From JBBATK01 sp040398805 (GTDB taxonomy: Bacteria > Bacteroidota > Ignavibacteria > Kapaibacteriales > NICIL-2), in assembly GCA_040398805.1 (NCBI GenBank), contig JBBATK010000003.1, forward strand, positions 186,001 through 250,000: 64,000 bases of DNA. The letters are read 5' to 3'. Below are positions 1 through 8,110 of the stretch, in pieces. Numbering within the stretch: position 1 is the stretch's first letter; every line of letters starts with the position of its first letter. A model generated the notes under the pieces. That model saw only the letters and a program-made list of their open reading frames with translations. It had not been told where the DNA came from and did not search any database. The translations under genes and the position numbers were made by a program.

Positions 1-389
1 CGTTCGTCCACGTACTGCGCATCCACATGTCCACCCGTTTCGATGGCCACGGTGTACCGCAGGTCGCACAAGTGCGACATGAGCGGATAGATCCCCTCCT
101 GCTCCAACGGCTCGCCGCCGCTGAACTCCACGAAGGTGCACGGATACGACTGCACTTTCTCCACGATATCGCGAAGCGTCATCCACTCGCCGCCACCGCG
201 ATGATCGAGTGCGTACTTCGTGTCGCACCATGTGCAGCGCAAGGTGCACCCTTGCAGGCGCACGAAGATGCAGGGCACGCCCGCGCGGGTTCCTTCGCCT
301 TGCACCGAAAAGAAAATCTCGTTGATATACAGCTTCTCGTTCTCGTCGTACACGCGTGAACGCACATCGGCAGTGGGTTGGATGATCAT
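1..389 (-). CDS. queE: 7-carboxy-7-deazaguanine synthase QueE (partial, runs off the left edge)
   Basis: Radical SAM enzyme that makes 7-carboxy-7-deazaguanine from 6-carboxytetrahydropterin in queuosine/7-deazaguanine synthesis. Translating the minus strand from the ATG at 389 gives NEIFFSVQGEG near residue 23, then GCTLRCTWCDTKYA, which holds the CX3CX2C cluster motif typical of QueE, then FSGGEPLEQEG. About 129 residues are present; the C-terminal part lies outside the window. It follows the sod terminator by about 40 bases, so it probably has its own promoter; TACGTTTT at 416-409 is a weak -7 candidate. The family call is firm. The start is chosen because it is the first ATG ahead of the conserved block; no clear ribosome binding site is seen. 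Confidence 0.9.
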   Translation of the reverse strand, partial: MIIQPTADVRSRVYDENEKLYINEIFFSVQGEGTRAGVPCIFVRLQGCTLRCTWCDTKYALDHRGGGEWMTLRDIVEKVQSYPCTFVEFSGGEPLEQEGIYPLMSHLCDLRYTVAIETGGHVDAQYVDE

Positions 390-430
390 GGTCGGTCCAC
401 GAAAGGTGAAAACGTACGGATTCCGTTGGT

Positions 431-468
431 AAAAAGAACCCTCTTGACCTGGTGGACGAAGAGGGTTC
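431..468 (-). terminator. Rho-independent terminator after sod
   Basis: Ten-base perfect stem GAACCCTCTT/AAGAGGGTTC (436-445 with 459-468, 13-base loop), followed on the minus strand by TTTTT (435-431). It lies 43 bases past the sod stop and before queE, so it ends the sod transcript and probably the whole suf-sod read-through. Confidence 0.88.
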
Positions 469-511
469 GGATTGATGCATCGCTGCGTCAGCGTGATCGG
501 TGCCGCCGCGA

Positions 512-1135
512 TCAGCGAGCGAACTTCAGATAGCGCTCGTTGATGCGACCCCAATGCAGGTTTGCAAGGAAGGCATCGATATACTTGGCGCGTGCCGGTC
601 CGTCCTTGTGATAGTACGCATGCTCGAACACATCGCAGGCGATGAGGGGAATGCCGCCCCACATGGCACCGTAGTGATGCTCGTCCACGAGCAGGTTCAA
701 TAAACGTCCGCTATACAGCTGATCCAGCGCCAGGACGCCCCAGCCGCTAAGCTTCGCCGCCGTTGCGCTTGCCTTGAAATCGGCTTTCCATGCGTCGATG
801 GAGCCGTACTCGCGTTCGATGGCTGCCACCACGTCCGGACCCTTGCTCGTGTCGCCGTCGCCACCGAGCACATACCAGAACACGTCGTGCAAGACCACGC
901 CGGCATGGTTCCAGGTAAGGCGGCGCTTGAGCTCGCCGAAGTCGGACCAGTTACCGTTCGCCGCGCCTTTATCCGCTGTGGGAAGTTCGGCCTCGATCTT
1001 GTTGAGGAATGTGACATACCCCTTGTGATGGGTGTTGTAATGCCAGTCCGTCGTTTCCGGCGACATCACCGGCGCAAGCAATTGCTTGGCTTCTTCGTCG
1101 CTGTAAGGACGGGCGTTGAATGACCATTCTGCCAT
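512..1135 (-). CDS. sod: Fe/Mn-family superoxide dismutase
   Basis: Cytoplasmic enzyme that dismutates superoxide to oxygen and peroxide at an Fe or Mn centre. The 207 residues fit the family length. Predicted metal ligands: H32 (in DWHYNTHHKGYV), H83 (in VLHDVFW), D168 and H172 (in CDVFEHAYY). The usual DVWEHAYY signature has Phe in place of Trp, and the segment before H83 (NHAGVVLHDVFW) departs from the common GGHxNHxxFW pattern, so this is a divergent branch whose metal preference I cannot tell. It lies 72 bases downstream of sufA on the same strand, which suggests co-expression with Fe-S cluster assembly. A strong terminator follows. Confidence 0.93.
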   Translation of the reverse strand: MAEWSFNARPYSDEEAKQLLAPVMSPETTDWHYNTHHKGYVTFLNKIEAELPTADKGAANGNWSDFGELKRRLTWNHAGVVLHDVFWYVLGGDGDTSKGPDVVAAIEREYGSIDAWKADFKASATAAKLSGWGVLALDQLYSGRLLNLLVDEHHYGAMWGGIPLIACDVFEHAYYHKDGPARAKYIDAFLANLHWGRINERYLKFAR

Positions 1136-1207
1136 GTTTGTACTCCTAGATAAAAATGAACCTGATCGCGTTGTTCCGTTGATTGTCGTCTCGTGACGTC
1201 CGCCGGT

Positions 1208-1624
1208 TTACACACCGAACGAGGAGCCGCATCCGCAGGTCTTCGTGGCGTTGGGGTTGTTGAAGGTGAATCCCTTGCCGGACAAGCCGTCGCTGTAATC
1301 CAGGGTGATGCCCATGAGATAGAAGATGCTCTTCTGATCGATGAACACCTGCACGCCGTCAGCATTCAGGACCAGGTCCTTCTCCTTCGGAGCGGCATCG
1401 AAGCCCAAGGTGTACGACATACCGCTGCAACCGCCGCCCTTCACGCCTACGCGCAGACCGTATTCCGCAGGAATGTTGTTCTGCTCCTTGATCTTCTTCA
1501 CCTCGGCGATGGCCTTGTTCGAGATGTTGATGTTATCCGATTCCTCGGCACCCGTGATGCCGGTGGGGACGCTGGTCATTCCCAAATCTTCGGGAGCTAT
1601 GGTCGGATTCAGATCGATATTCAT
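1208..1624 (-). CDS. sufA: A-type Fe-S carrier protein (HesB/IscA/SufA family)
   Basis: Carrier that takes Fe-S clusters from the SUF scaffold to target proteins. From the ATG at 1624 it is 138 residues. The three conserved cysteines are present: C66 in GGGCSGMSY and C130/C132 in the C-terminal TCGCGSSFGV. The N-terminal 30 residues are longer than in E. coli SufA or ErpA and are polar. The frame stays open upstream to 1873, but that part lies over rrf2 and looks non-coding, so 1624 is used; an internal Met at residue 16 is the alternative. It is the last suf gene of the cluster, after rrf2 and before sod. SufA, IscA and ErpA cannot be told apart by sequence alone. Confidence 0.9.
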   Translation of the reverse strand: MNIDLNPTIAPEDLGMTSVPTGITGAEESDNINISNKAIAEVKKIKEQNNIPAEYGLRVGVKGGGCSGMSYTLGFDAAPKEKDLVLNADGVQVFIDQKSIFYLMGITLDYSDGLSGKGFTFNNPNATKTCGCGSSFGV

Positions 1625-1701
1625 TTCGTACCTCGTGTAACGTTGATGATGGTAATGTTTCGTGTTGATGCTTTCGTGTTCCGAGCGTGGCCCGGGCCCG
1701 G

Positions 1702-2148
1702 CTATTCCTGGATCTCCATAGTGACATCGACGTATGATGTCTGCGGACTGTGTAAATCGGCGATGGCCATCGATGCCATGGCCCGGTCGATCACCGCCTG
1801 CAGTTTCATGAGCGGATGCTTGATGGTACATGCGCTTTCGATGGTACACGCCTGCTCGGGATGCGAGCCGCATTCCACCAGGTGTTGCTGCGCACCCTGG
1901 ACGGCGTTGAGCACATCGCGGATGGACACCTCCGCCGACGAACGCGCCATGGCGAAACCGCCGTTCACTCCTTGCGATGACTTCACGATGCCCGCCTTCG
2001 CCAGTGAGCTCATGACTTTGGCGAGCAATTCGAACGAGATTCCGAAATGCTCCGCCATCTCTTTCACCGTGTACACATCCTCGCGCCCCGCACTCATGTG
2101 GTGCAAGGCGAGCAAGGCGTATTCCACTTTTTTCGACAGACGCAACAT
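1702..2148 (-). CDS. Rrf2-family transcriptional regulator (IscR/SufR-like)
   Basis: Winged-helix DNA-binding protein of 148 residues. Start MLRLSKKVEYALLAL and the segment VKEMAEHFGISFELLAKVMSSLAKAGIVKSSQG are typical of the Rrf2 helix-turn-helix. Three cysteines, C93, C101 and C107, followed by H111, match the expected Fe-S cluster loop, but the spacing is C-x7-C-x5-C-x3-H; E. coli IscR has C-x5-C-x5-C-x2-H. It sits inside the suf operon between the sufT-like gene and sufA. An IscR type-1-like palindrome on the suf promoter (7957-7973) is its probable target, which would make the operon autoregulated by cluster status. Family call firm; cluster sensing is inferred. Confidence 0.92.
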   Translation of the reverse strand: MLRLSKKVEYALLALHHMSAGREDVYTVKEMAEHFGISFELLAKVMSSLAKAGIVKSSQGVNGGFAMARSSAEVSIRDVLNAVQGAQQHLVECGSHPEQACTIESACTIKHPLMKLQAVIDRAMASMAIADLHSPQTSYVDVTMEIQE

Positions 2149-2212
2149 ACCGAACCTTGATGTTTTCCGCGTCCGCGGACTCTTAGCAGTCGCGCGAGAC
2201 GGTCGATATTCC

Positions 2213-2596
2213 TTAAAGCAAACCCAATTCCAGCTTCACATACTCCGGCATCATGTGCTGGTCCCAGGGCGGATCGAACGTCAGCTCCACCGAGGAATCC
2301 CGAACACCCTCCGCTTTCCGCGCCGCTTCGCCCACTTGCTGAGGAAGGACGCCGGCTGCAGGACAGCCCGGTGCGGTTAGGGTCATGGTGACGTGCGCCT
2401 TCGCGTCGTCGTCGATGCGGATATCATAGATGAGACCCAGGTCGTACACGCTCATCGGCAGCTCGGGATCGAACACCGTTTTCAACTGCTCGATCACCCG
2501 CTCCTTGAGCAGCTCCTTATCCATGCGTTGTTCCTGCGAATCCATCGGGGGGTTCTCCGCTTCGTTTTCCGGAACGTTATGTGGTTCATTCATCAT
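2213..2596 (-). CDS. SufT-like DUF59/MIP18-family Fe-S assembly factor
   Basis: DUF59 (MIP18) protein of 127 residues, a family involved in Fe-S protein maturation (SufT, and PaaD/CIA2 relatives). Core motifs: DPELPMSVYDLGLIYDI around residues 43-59 and MTLTAPGCPAAG around 71-82, with the single conserved Cys. The first 25 residues are an acidic, probably disordered tail. The gene starts three bases after the sufU stop, so it is translationally linked to the suf operon. I call it SufT-like from operon position; DUF59 proteins also occur in aromatic-degradation clusters, which this is not. Confidence 0.88.
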   Translation of the reverse strand: MMNEPHNVPENEAENPPMDSQEQRMDKELLKERVIEQLKTVFDPELPMSVYDLGLIYDIRIDDDAKAHVTMTLTAPGCPAAGVLPQQVGEAARKAEGVRDSSVELTFDPPWDQHMMPEYVKLELGLL

Positions 2597-2599
2597 ATC

Positions 2600-3055
2600 C
2601 TACTCCGTCGATGCCGCATGTTCACCATGCAGAGCGTTCTTCACGGTGTGCATGGAAAGGGTGGCGCATTTGACACGGGCGGGAAACTCCCGCACGCCTG
2701 CGATCACACTGAGCTTACCGAGCAAGGGGGAAAGGTCTGATGTGCCGGACGAGGTCACCGCCTCCTGCGCCGCATCGATGATCCGTTCCGCTTCTTCCTG
2801 CGTCTTGCCTTTGATCTCTCCCGTCAGGAGCGACGCCGTCGCCTTGCTGATGGCGCAACCGTCCCCGTGGAATCGCACGTCGCGGATCACCTCGCCCTCC
2901 ATGTTCATGGTGATCGTGAGATGATCACCGCAGAGAGGATTGAAGCCCTCTGCATGATGCGTGCACGGGTCCAGAACACCGAAGTTCCGTGGATCCTTGT
3001 TGTGGTCAAGAATCACTTCCTGATATAATTCTCGTAACTCGTCGGATGTGAACAT
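2600..3055 (-). CDS. sufU: Fe-S cluster assembly protein SufU
   Basis: IscU-fold protein of 151 residues that accepts persulfide sulfur from SufS. Zinc/sulfur ligands are visible: C42 and D44 in NPLCGD, C67 in GDGCAISKA, and C130 in VKCATLSMHT. The insert between the second and third Cys (about residues 85-110) is the SufU hallmark that separates it from IscU. It lies 17 bases after sufS. Presence of SufU rather than SufE next to sufS points to the Gram-positive/Bacteroidota-type SUF layout. Confidence 0.93.
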   Translation of the reverse strand: MFTSDELRELYQEVILDHNKDPRNFGVLDPCTHHAEGFNPLCGDHLTITMNMEGEVIRDVRFHGDGCAISKATASLLTGEIKGKTQEEAERIIDAAQEAVTSSGTSDLSPLLGKLSVIAGVREFPARVKCATLSMHTVKNALHGEHAASTE

Positions 3056-3072
3056 GGTCGGGGCTCCGTGCT

Positions 3073-4317
3073 TTATGATCGAAAAAATGCGACGGCCAAA
3101 GCCACTGCGTCAGCACAGCGTTCCACTTCGTCGAACGTGGTCGTCAACGCACACGACATGCGTGTGGTTGCCGCCACGCCGAAGCGCTTCATCAACGGTT
3201 GCACGCAATGATGTCCGGCACGCACGGCGATGCCTTCCCTGTCCAGATACGTACCCATATCGTGAGGATGTACGCCATCGACGACGAAGGACACGACACA
3301 GCTCTTATGCTGCGCGGTACCGATGATCCGAACACCGTCGATGCTCGACATCCTCTCCGTTGCCACCTGCAACAAAGCGTTCTCATGTGCGGCGATGCGC
3401 TCGTATCCGATGCCCTGCACATACTCCAAAGCCACACCCAAGGCGATGGCATCCGCGATGGACGGCGTACCGGCTTCGAATTTCTGCGGTGCCTGCGCGT
3501 ACGTGGACTTTTCGAACGAGACGCTGCGGATCATGTCGCCACCTCCCATGAAGGGCGGCATGGCATTCAATAGCTCCTCTTTTCCATACAGCACGCCGAT
3601 GCCCGTCGGCGCGTACACTTTGTGTCCGGACAGGGCAAGGAAATCACAATCCCAGGCGCGTACATCCACCTGCATGTGCGGCATTGCCTGGGCCGCATCC
3701 ACGAGCACACGCGCTCCGACCGCGTGCGCCATGCGGACGATTTCCTGCACAGGATTCATGGTACCGAGGGCGTTGCTCACGGCGACGACGGCCACAAGCT
3801 TCGTGCGTTCGTTCAGCAAGGACGCATAGGCATCCATGTCCAATTCCCCCGCATCGGTGACGGGTATCACTTTCACCACCGCTCCGCTGCGCTCGCAGAG
3901 CATCTGCCACGGAACGATGTTCGAATGGTGCTCCATGCCGCTCAGGATGATTTCGTCACCGGCACGGACGGCCAGCGCTCCATAGGAGTGCGCCACAAGG
4001 TTCACCGCTTCCGTCGTCCCGCGCGTGAAGACGATCTCGCGCTCCGATGCCGCGTTCAGATGACGTTGTACCCGCTCTCGAGCTTGCTCGTAGGCTGCCG
4101 TGGCTTCCTGACTCAGCTTGTGCACCCCGCGGTGGACATTGCTGTTCGTCGTGGCGTAATACCCGCTCAGGGCGTCGATGACGCACTGCGGCTTGTGGGT
4201 GGTGGCGGCGTTGTCCAAGTAAATGAGCGGCTTGCCGTACACCGTCCGCGTCAGGATGGGGAAATCCTCGCGCGCGCGCAGGAGCACCGGATCCATTATG
4301 CGTTGACTCGTCATCAT
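3073..4317 (-). CDS. sufS: Cysteine desulfurase SufS
   Basis: PLP-dependent group II cysteine desulfurase that removes sulfur from cysteine for cluster synthesis. From the ATG at 4317 it is 414 residues. The PLP lysine is K233 in LSGHKVYAPTG; the catalytic persulfide Cys is C371 in RAGHHCVQP. N-terminal YLDNAATTHKP and NVHRGVHKLSQEAT are typical of SufS. The ATG follows the sufD stop by one base; a GTG at 4326 that overlaps sufD is an alternative start. Partner SufU is the next gene. Confidence 0.96.
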   Translation of the reverse strand: MMTSQRIMDPVLLRAREDFPILTRTVYGKPLIYLDNAATTHKPQCVIDALSGYYATTNSNVHRGVHKLSQEATAAYEQARERVQRHLNAASEREIVFTRGTTEAVNLVAHSYGALAVRAGDEIILSGMEHHSNIVPWQMLCERSGAVVKVIPVTDAGELDMDAYASLLNERTKLVAVVAVSNALGTMNPVQEIVRMAHAVGARVLVDAAQAMPHMQVDVRAWDCDFLALSGHKVYAPTGIGVLYGKEELLNAMPPFMGGGDMIRSVSFEKSTYAQAPQKFEAGTPSIADAIALGVALEYVQGIGYERIAAHENALLQVATERMSSIDGVRIIGTAQHKSCVVSFVVDGVHPHDMGTYLDREGIAVRAGHHCVQPLMKRFGVAATTRMSCALTTTFDEVERCADAVALAVAFFRS

Positions 4318-4318
4318 G

Positions 4319-5635
4319 CTACTCACCGCGTAAGCGACTCTCTATACGTTCGTTGATGACCGCCCGAAGATGTTCGTGCGGTATGTTGTTCGTCACGTCT
4401 TCCATGAAGGCCGCCAGCAGCAGCGCTCGCGCTTCCTCTTTACCGATGCCTCGCGCCTGTGCATAGAACATGGCCTCTTCGTCGATCGTGCCCACGGTGC
4501 ACCCGTGAGAGCACTTCACATCGTCGGCGAAGATCTCCAACTGCGGCTTCGTGTTCACGGACGCCGTATCGGACAAGACGATGTTGCGGTTCGACTGGTA
4601 CGCAAGGGTTTTTTGTGCATCCTGGCGGACGAAGATCTTACCGTTGAAGACACCATGGGCGGAGTCGCTGACGATGCCTTTGAACAACTCGTTGCTCAGG
4701 CAGTGCGCCACACGATGGTCCATCACCGTATGATTGTCCACAAGCGTCGTGCCGTTGATGCAATACACGCCGAGCATGTTCGCTTCGCAACCCGACTCTG
4801 TCAGGAGCGCCACGACGTCGTTGCGGACGATCGCTCCGCCCAACGACACCGTCATGCCTCGCGACACGCTGTGCGCTTCCTGAGCCACATGCATGGTGTT
4901 CACGATGCTGGCCTTCGCCGAATCGTCCTGCAGCAGCGTCCACGAGCACTGGGCGTTCTTGCCCACGAACATCTCTGTCACCACGTTGCTCAGCGACTCA
5001 TGGTCGCCCACCGTGACGGAGCAGAAGATGAACGACACCTGGGCGTTCTCACCCACTTCTATCAGGTGCCTCGGTTGAACAAGGGCGGGAGCGGCGGTTG
5101 CATCGATCATCGAGAGAACGACGATCGGTTGTTCCATCACCGTGCCGGCAGGAATGCGGACGAGAGCGCCATCGGCAATGCACGCGGTATTCGCGGCGAC
5201 GAAGGCGTTCGCCTCCGGCGATACGAGCGTACCAAGATGTGTATCGACGAACTCGCGATGCGCATGCGCGCCACCGTGCAGTCCCGTCACGAACGACGCG
5301 CTGCTTGCGAAGCGTGAACGTTCTTTCGCATGGCGTCCGTTCACGAAGACGATGACATCGGAGTACTCGGTTTCGGGAAAGAGACGCGAGAATTCACGGT
5401 CGATGGCATCATTCCCGTTCCCTGCCGCATCCGCACGGAAGGCGACGCGGGAGAGAGGCACGATGCTCGTGTGCTTCCACTCCTCATGCTTCGAGGTCGG
5501 GAATTCCGTCCCGGTCAACGCTTCTGCGCCTTTGGTACGAACGGCATGCACGGCCGGTGAGCCGAGTCCGTTCAGAGCCGACGCCGATTCACCGGCGATT
5601 TTCAGTATGGTTGTTTTCAGGTCGTTCATGATCAT
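4319..5635 (-). CDS. sufD: Fe-S cluster scaffold protein SufD
   Basis: Beta-helix scaffold subunit of the SufBC2D complex, 438 residues. Typical features: FPTSKHEEWKHTSI near residue 45 and the C-terminal core DVKCSHGCTVGTIDEEAMFYAQARGI with the conserved CSHG segment, then GKEEARALLLAAF. Its ATG overlaps the sufC stop (ATGA), so the two are translationally coupled; MNDLK at 5629 is an alternative start. SufD has no catalytic activity by itself and works with SufB. Confidence 0.95.
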   Translation of the reverse strand: MIMNDLKTTILKIAGESASALNGLGSPAVHAVRTKGAEALTGTEFPTSKHEEWKHTSIVPLSRVAFRADAAGNGNDAIDREFSRLFPETEYSDVIVFVNGRHAKERSRFASSASFVTGLHGGAHAHREFVDTHLGTLVSPEANAFVAANTACIADGALVRIPAGTVMEQPIVVLSMIDATAAPALVQPRHLIEVGENAQVSFIFCSVTVGDHESLSNVVTEMFVGKNAQCSWTLLQDDSAKASIVNTMHVAQEAHSVSRGMTVSLGGAIVRNDVVALLTESGCEANMLGVYCINGTTLVDNHTVMDHRVAHCLSNELFKGIVSDSAHGVFNGKIFVRQDAQKTLAYQSNRNIVLSDTASVNTKPQLEIFADDVKCSHGCTVGTIDEEAMFYAQARGIGKEEARALLLAAFMEDVTNNIPHEHLRAVINERIESRLRGE

Positions 5636-6387
5636 GCTACCGTTTCTTCGCCTTTCACCCAGTCGTATCCGCGCGCTTCCAATTCCAGAGCCAGTTCCTT
5701 GCCGCCGCTCATGACGATGCGACCCTTCGCGAGAACGTGGACGACGTCCGGCACGATATACTCCAGCAACCGCTGATAGTGCGTGATGACAATCGTCGCA
5801 TTCTTCTCGCTACGAAGGGTGTTCACGCCGTTGGAGACGATACGCAAGGCGTCGATGTCCAAGCCGCTGTCCGTTTCATCGAGAATGGAGAGCGACGGTT
5901 CGAGCATGGCCATCTGGAAGATCTCATTGCGCTTCTTTTCACCGCCGGAGAAACCTTCGTTCAGCGAGCGTGTGAAGAAGGACGGATCCATCTCCACCAA
6001 GGCCGCCTTCTGCTTCATGACCTGCATGAACTCCATGGCATCGAGCGGTGCGATGCCGCGATGCTTGCGCACTTCATTCACGGCTGTCTTCAGGAAGTTC
6101 GCCGTCGTCACACCCGGTATCTCCACGGGATACTGGAACGCTACGAACACACCTTCGCGCGCACGCTCTTCGGGAGCCATGTCCAACAGGGATTGTCCGT
6201 TGAATAGCACATCGCCCTCGGTGACTTCGTAGTCCGCCCTACCTGCAAGGACCGATGCGAGCGTGCTCTTTCCCGATCCGTTGGGTCCCATGATGGCATG
6301 CACCTCGCCCGGCTTCACCACCAGGTCTATTCCTTTCAGTATCTCGCGCTCTTCAATGCGCGCATGCAGATTGCGTATTTCTAACAT
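5632..6387 (-). CDS. sufC: Fe-S cluster assembly ATPase SufC
   Basis: ABC-type ATPase of 251 residues that drives the SufBCD scaffold; soluble, with no transporter partner. Walker A GPNGSGKS at residues 35-42, signature FSGGEKKRNE near 166-175, and Walker B LSILDETDSGLDID near 190-203. SufC carries KKRNE after the signature, as here, which separates it from transport ATPases. It begins 83 bases after sufB and overlaps sufD by four bases. Confidence 0.97.
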   Translation of the reverse strand: MLEIRNLHARIEEREILKGIDLVVKPGEVHAIMGPNGSGKSTLASVLAGRADYEVTEGDVLFNGQSLLDMAPEERAREGVFVAFQYPVEIPGVTTANFLKTAVNEVRKHRGIAPLDAMEFMQVMKQKAALVEMDPSFFTRSLNEGFSGGEKKRNEIFQMAMLEPSLSILDETDSGLDIDALRIVSNGVNTLRSEKNATIVITHYQRLLEYIVPDVVHVLAKGRIVMSGGKELALELEARGYDWVKGEETVA

Positions 6388-6470
6388 GGTCTCGATTCCG
6401 TATCATTTGAACAAACATTCTCTTTGCCAGGTGTGTGTCGGTTCCCACCGACATTCACGTTCACCGGACC

Positions 6471-7916
6471 CTAGCCCACGCTGCCTTCGAGAGAGATCGC
6501 GAGAAGCTTCTGCGCTTCCACGGCGAACTCCATAGGCAGGTGTTTCAGGACTTCTTTCGCATATCCGTTGATGATCATCGCAACCGCGTCCTCCGTGTTG
6601 ATACCGCGTTGATTGCAGTAGAACAGGATATCCTCGCCGATCTTCGAGGTGGTGGCTTCGTGCTCCACCTGCGCGGTGGGATTGTAGATATCGATGTACG
6701 GAAACGTATGCGCACCGCATTTATCACCTAGCAGCAGGGAGTCGCACTGGGAAAAGTTCCGCGCATTCGTCGCACCTTTCTGCACGCGTACCTGACCGCG
6801 ATAGGAGTTCTGGCTGTGACCGGCGGATATGCCCTTGCTCACGATACGGCTGCGGGTGTTCTTCCCGATGTGGATCATCTTCGATCCCGTATCCGCCTGC
6901 TGACGGTTGTTCGTCACCGCCACGGAGTAGAATTCGCCCACGGAATTATCACCCTTGAGGATGACACTGGGGTACTTCCATGTGATCGACGAGCCCGTCT
7001 CCACCTGCGTCCACGAGATCTTCGCACGATCGCCGGCACAGATGCCGCGCTTGGTGACGAAGTTATAGATGCCGCCTTTGCCGTCCTTGTCGCCCGGGTA
7101 CCAGTTCTGGACCGTCGAGTATTTCACTTCGGCGTCGGCTTTGGCGACGATCTCCACGACCGCCGCATGCAACTGGTTCTCGTCTCGCATGGGGGCGGTG
7201 CACCCTTCCAGGTAGCTCACGTACGCGCCCTCTTCGGCCACGATGAGCGTCCGTTCGAACTGGCCCGTGTTCTTGGCGTTGATACGGAAGTAGGTGCTGA
7301 GCTCCATAGGACAGCGGACCCCGCGCGGGATGTGGCAGAACGACCCGTCCGAAAACACCGCCGCGTTCAGCGCGCTGAAGAAATTATCCGTATGCGGCAC
7401 GACGCTTCCCAGATACTCGCGCACCAGGTCGCCGTGCTCACGGATGGCTTCGCTCATGCTGCAGAAGATGATGTTCATCTCCCCGAGCTTTTCCCGGAAG
7501 GTGGTGGCTACGGAAACGCTGTCGAAGACCGCATCGACGGCGATGCCGCTCAGGCGCTTCTGCTCGTCGAGGGAGATTCCGAGTTTCTCGAACGTGGCGC
7601 GGAGTTCGGGATCCACTTCATCGAGCGACTTGGGGGCGGGATTGTTCTTCGGTGCTGCGTAATAACTGATGGCATTATAGTCCACTTTCTCATACCCCAC
7701 ATTGGCCCACGACGGTTCGGTCATGGTCAGCCAGTGACGGTAGGCTTTCAGTCGGTACTCCAGCATCCATTCCGGCTCGTTCTTCTTGGCGGAGATCATG
7801 CGGACCACGTCCTCGCTCAATCCTACGGGGGCGATTTCCTGCTCGACGTCGGTGACGAAACCGAATTCGTAATCGCGACTCGTTATCTCGTGTAACAGCT
7901 CATTTTCCTGTGCCAT
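6471..7916 (-). CDS. sufB: Fe-S cluster scaffold protein SufB
   Basis: Main scaffold of the SufBC2D complex, 481 residues from the ATG at 7916 (MAQENELLHEI). The frame is open a further 12 codons upstream, but those lie in the 5' leader. Family motifs: EWMLEYRLKAYRHW, RGVRCPMELSTYFRIN, EEGAYVSYLEGCTAP, GKNTRSRIVSKGISAG, and near the C-terminus CGAHTFPYIDIYNPTAQVEHEAT, including the conserved Cys. It is the first gene of the operon, behind a promoter with an IscR-like operator. Confidence 0.97.
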   Translation of the reverse strand: MAQENELLHEITSRDYEFGFVTDVEQEIAPVGLSEDVVRMISAKKNEPEWMLEYRLKAYRHWLTMTEPSWANVGYEKVDYNAISYYAAPKNNPAPKSLDEVDPELRATFEKLGISLDEQKRLSGIAVDAVFDSVSVATTFREKLGEMNIIFCSMSEAIREHGDLVREYLGSVVPHTDNFFSALNAAVFSDGSFCHIPRGVRCPMELSTYFRINAKNTGQFERTLIVAEEGAYVSYLEGCTAPMRDENQLHAAVVEIVAKADAEVKYSTVQNWYPGDKDGKGGIYNFVTKRGICAGDRAKISWTQVETGSSITWKYPSVILKGDNSVGEFYSVAVTNNRQQADTGSKMIHIGKNTRSRIVSKGISAGHSQNSYRGQVRVQKGATNARNFSQCDSLLLGDKCGAHTFPYIDIYNPTAQVEHEATTSKIGEDILFYCNQRGINTEDAVAMIINGYAKEVLKHLPMEFAVEAQKLLAISLEGSVG

Positions 7917-7949
7917 GGGTTCTTTTCTGGTTGAAGGTGTGTCGGGCCA

Positions 7950-7973
7950 CAAAAATACGACTACTTTAGTCGG
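7950..7973 (-). promoter_or_regulatory. suf operon promoter -7 box with overlapping Rrf2/IscR type-1-like operator
   Basis: On the minus strand, TATTTTTG (7957-7950) matches the Bacteroidota -7 element TAnnTTTG, 33 bases before the sufB ATG. Directly upstream is a 13-base inverted repeat, GACTA-AAG-TAGTC (7971-7959), inside CCGACTAAAGTAGTCGT. The E. coli IscR type-1 consensus core, YYGACTRwwwYAGTCRR, is matched at 15 of 17 positions. A repressor bound here would block the promoter. No good -33 TTTG is seen. The rrf2 gene in the operon encodes the likely ligand protein. Confidence 0.75.
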
Positions 7974-8041
7974 AATTACGGCCAGCAGGAAGAAATATTG
8001 TAAAAAACTGCAAAAAAGACGGTTTCTGGAGGAAAAGATAC

Positions 8042-8072
8042 AAAAAGGGGATGGAAGTTTCCTTCCATCCCC
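8042..8072 (-). terminator. Rho-independent terminator of the SBBP/Ig-like surface protein gene
   Basis: Eleven-base perfect stem (8047-8057 with 8062-8072, GGGGATGGAAG and its complement) around a four-base loop, followed on the minus strand by TTTTTG. It lies 39 bases past the stop of the gene at 8111-11383 and insulates it from the suf promoter. Confidence 0.9.
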
Positions 8073-8110
8073 GAGAGAGATTCACACGCCTGTTCGGCAT
8101 CAGCAATCTA

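Noticed and set aside
1193..2380. 395-codon plus-strand open frame across sufA and rrf2
   Set aside because: Antisense to two clear genes; translated sequence has no protein-family features.
6816..7895. 359-codon plus-strand open frame opposite sufB
   Set aside because: Antisense shadow of sufB, rich in His/Arg/Val as such shadows are here.
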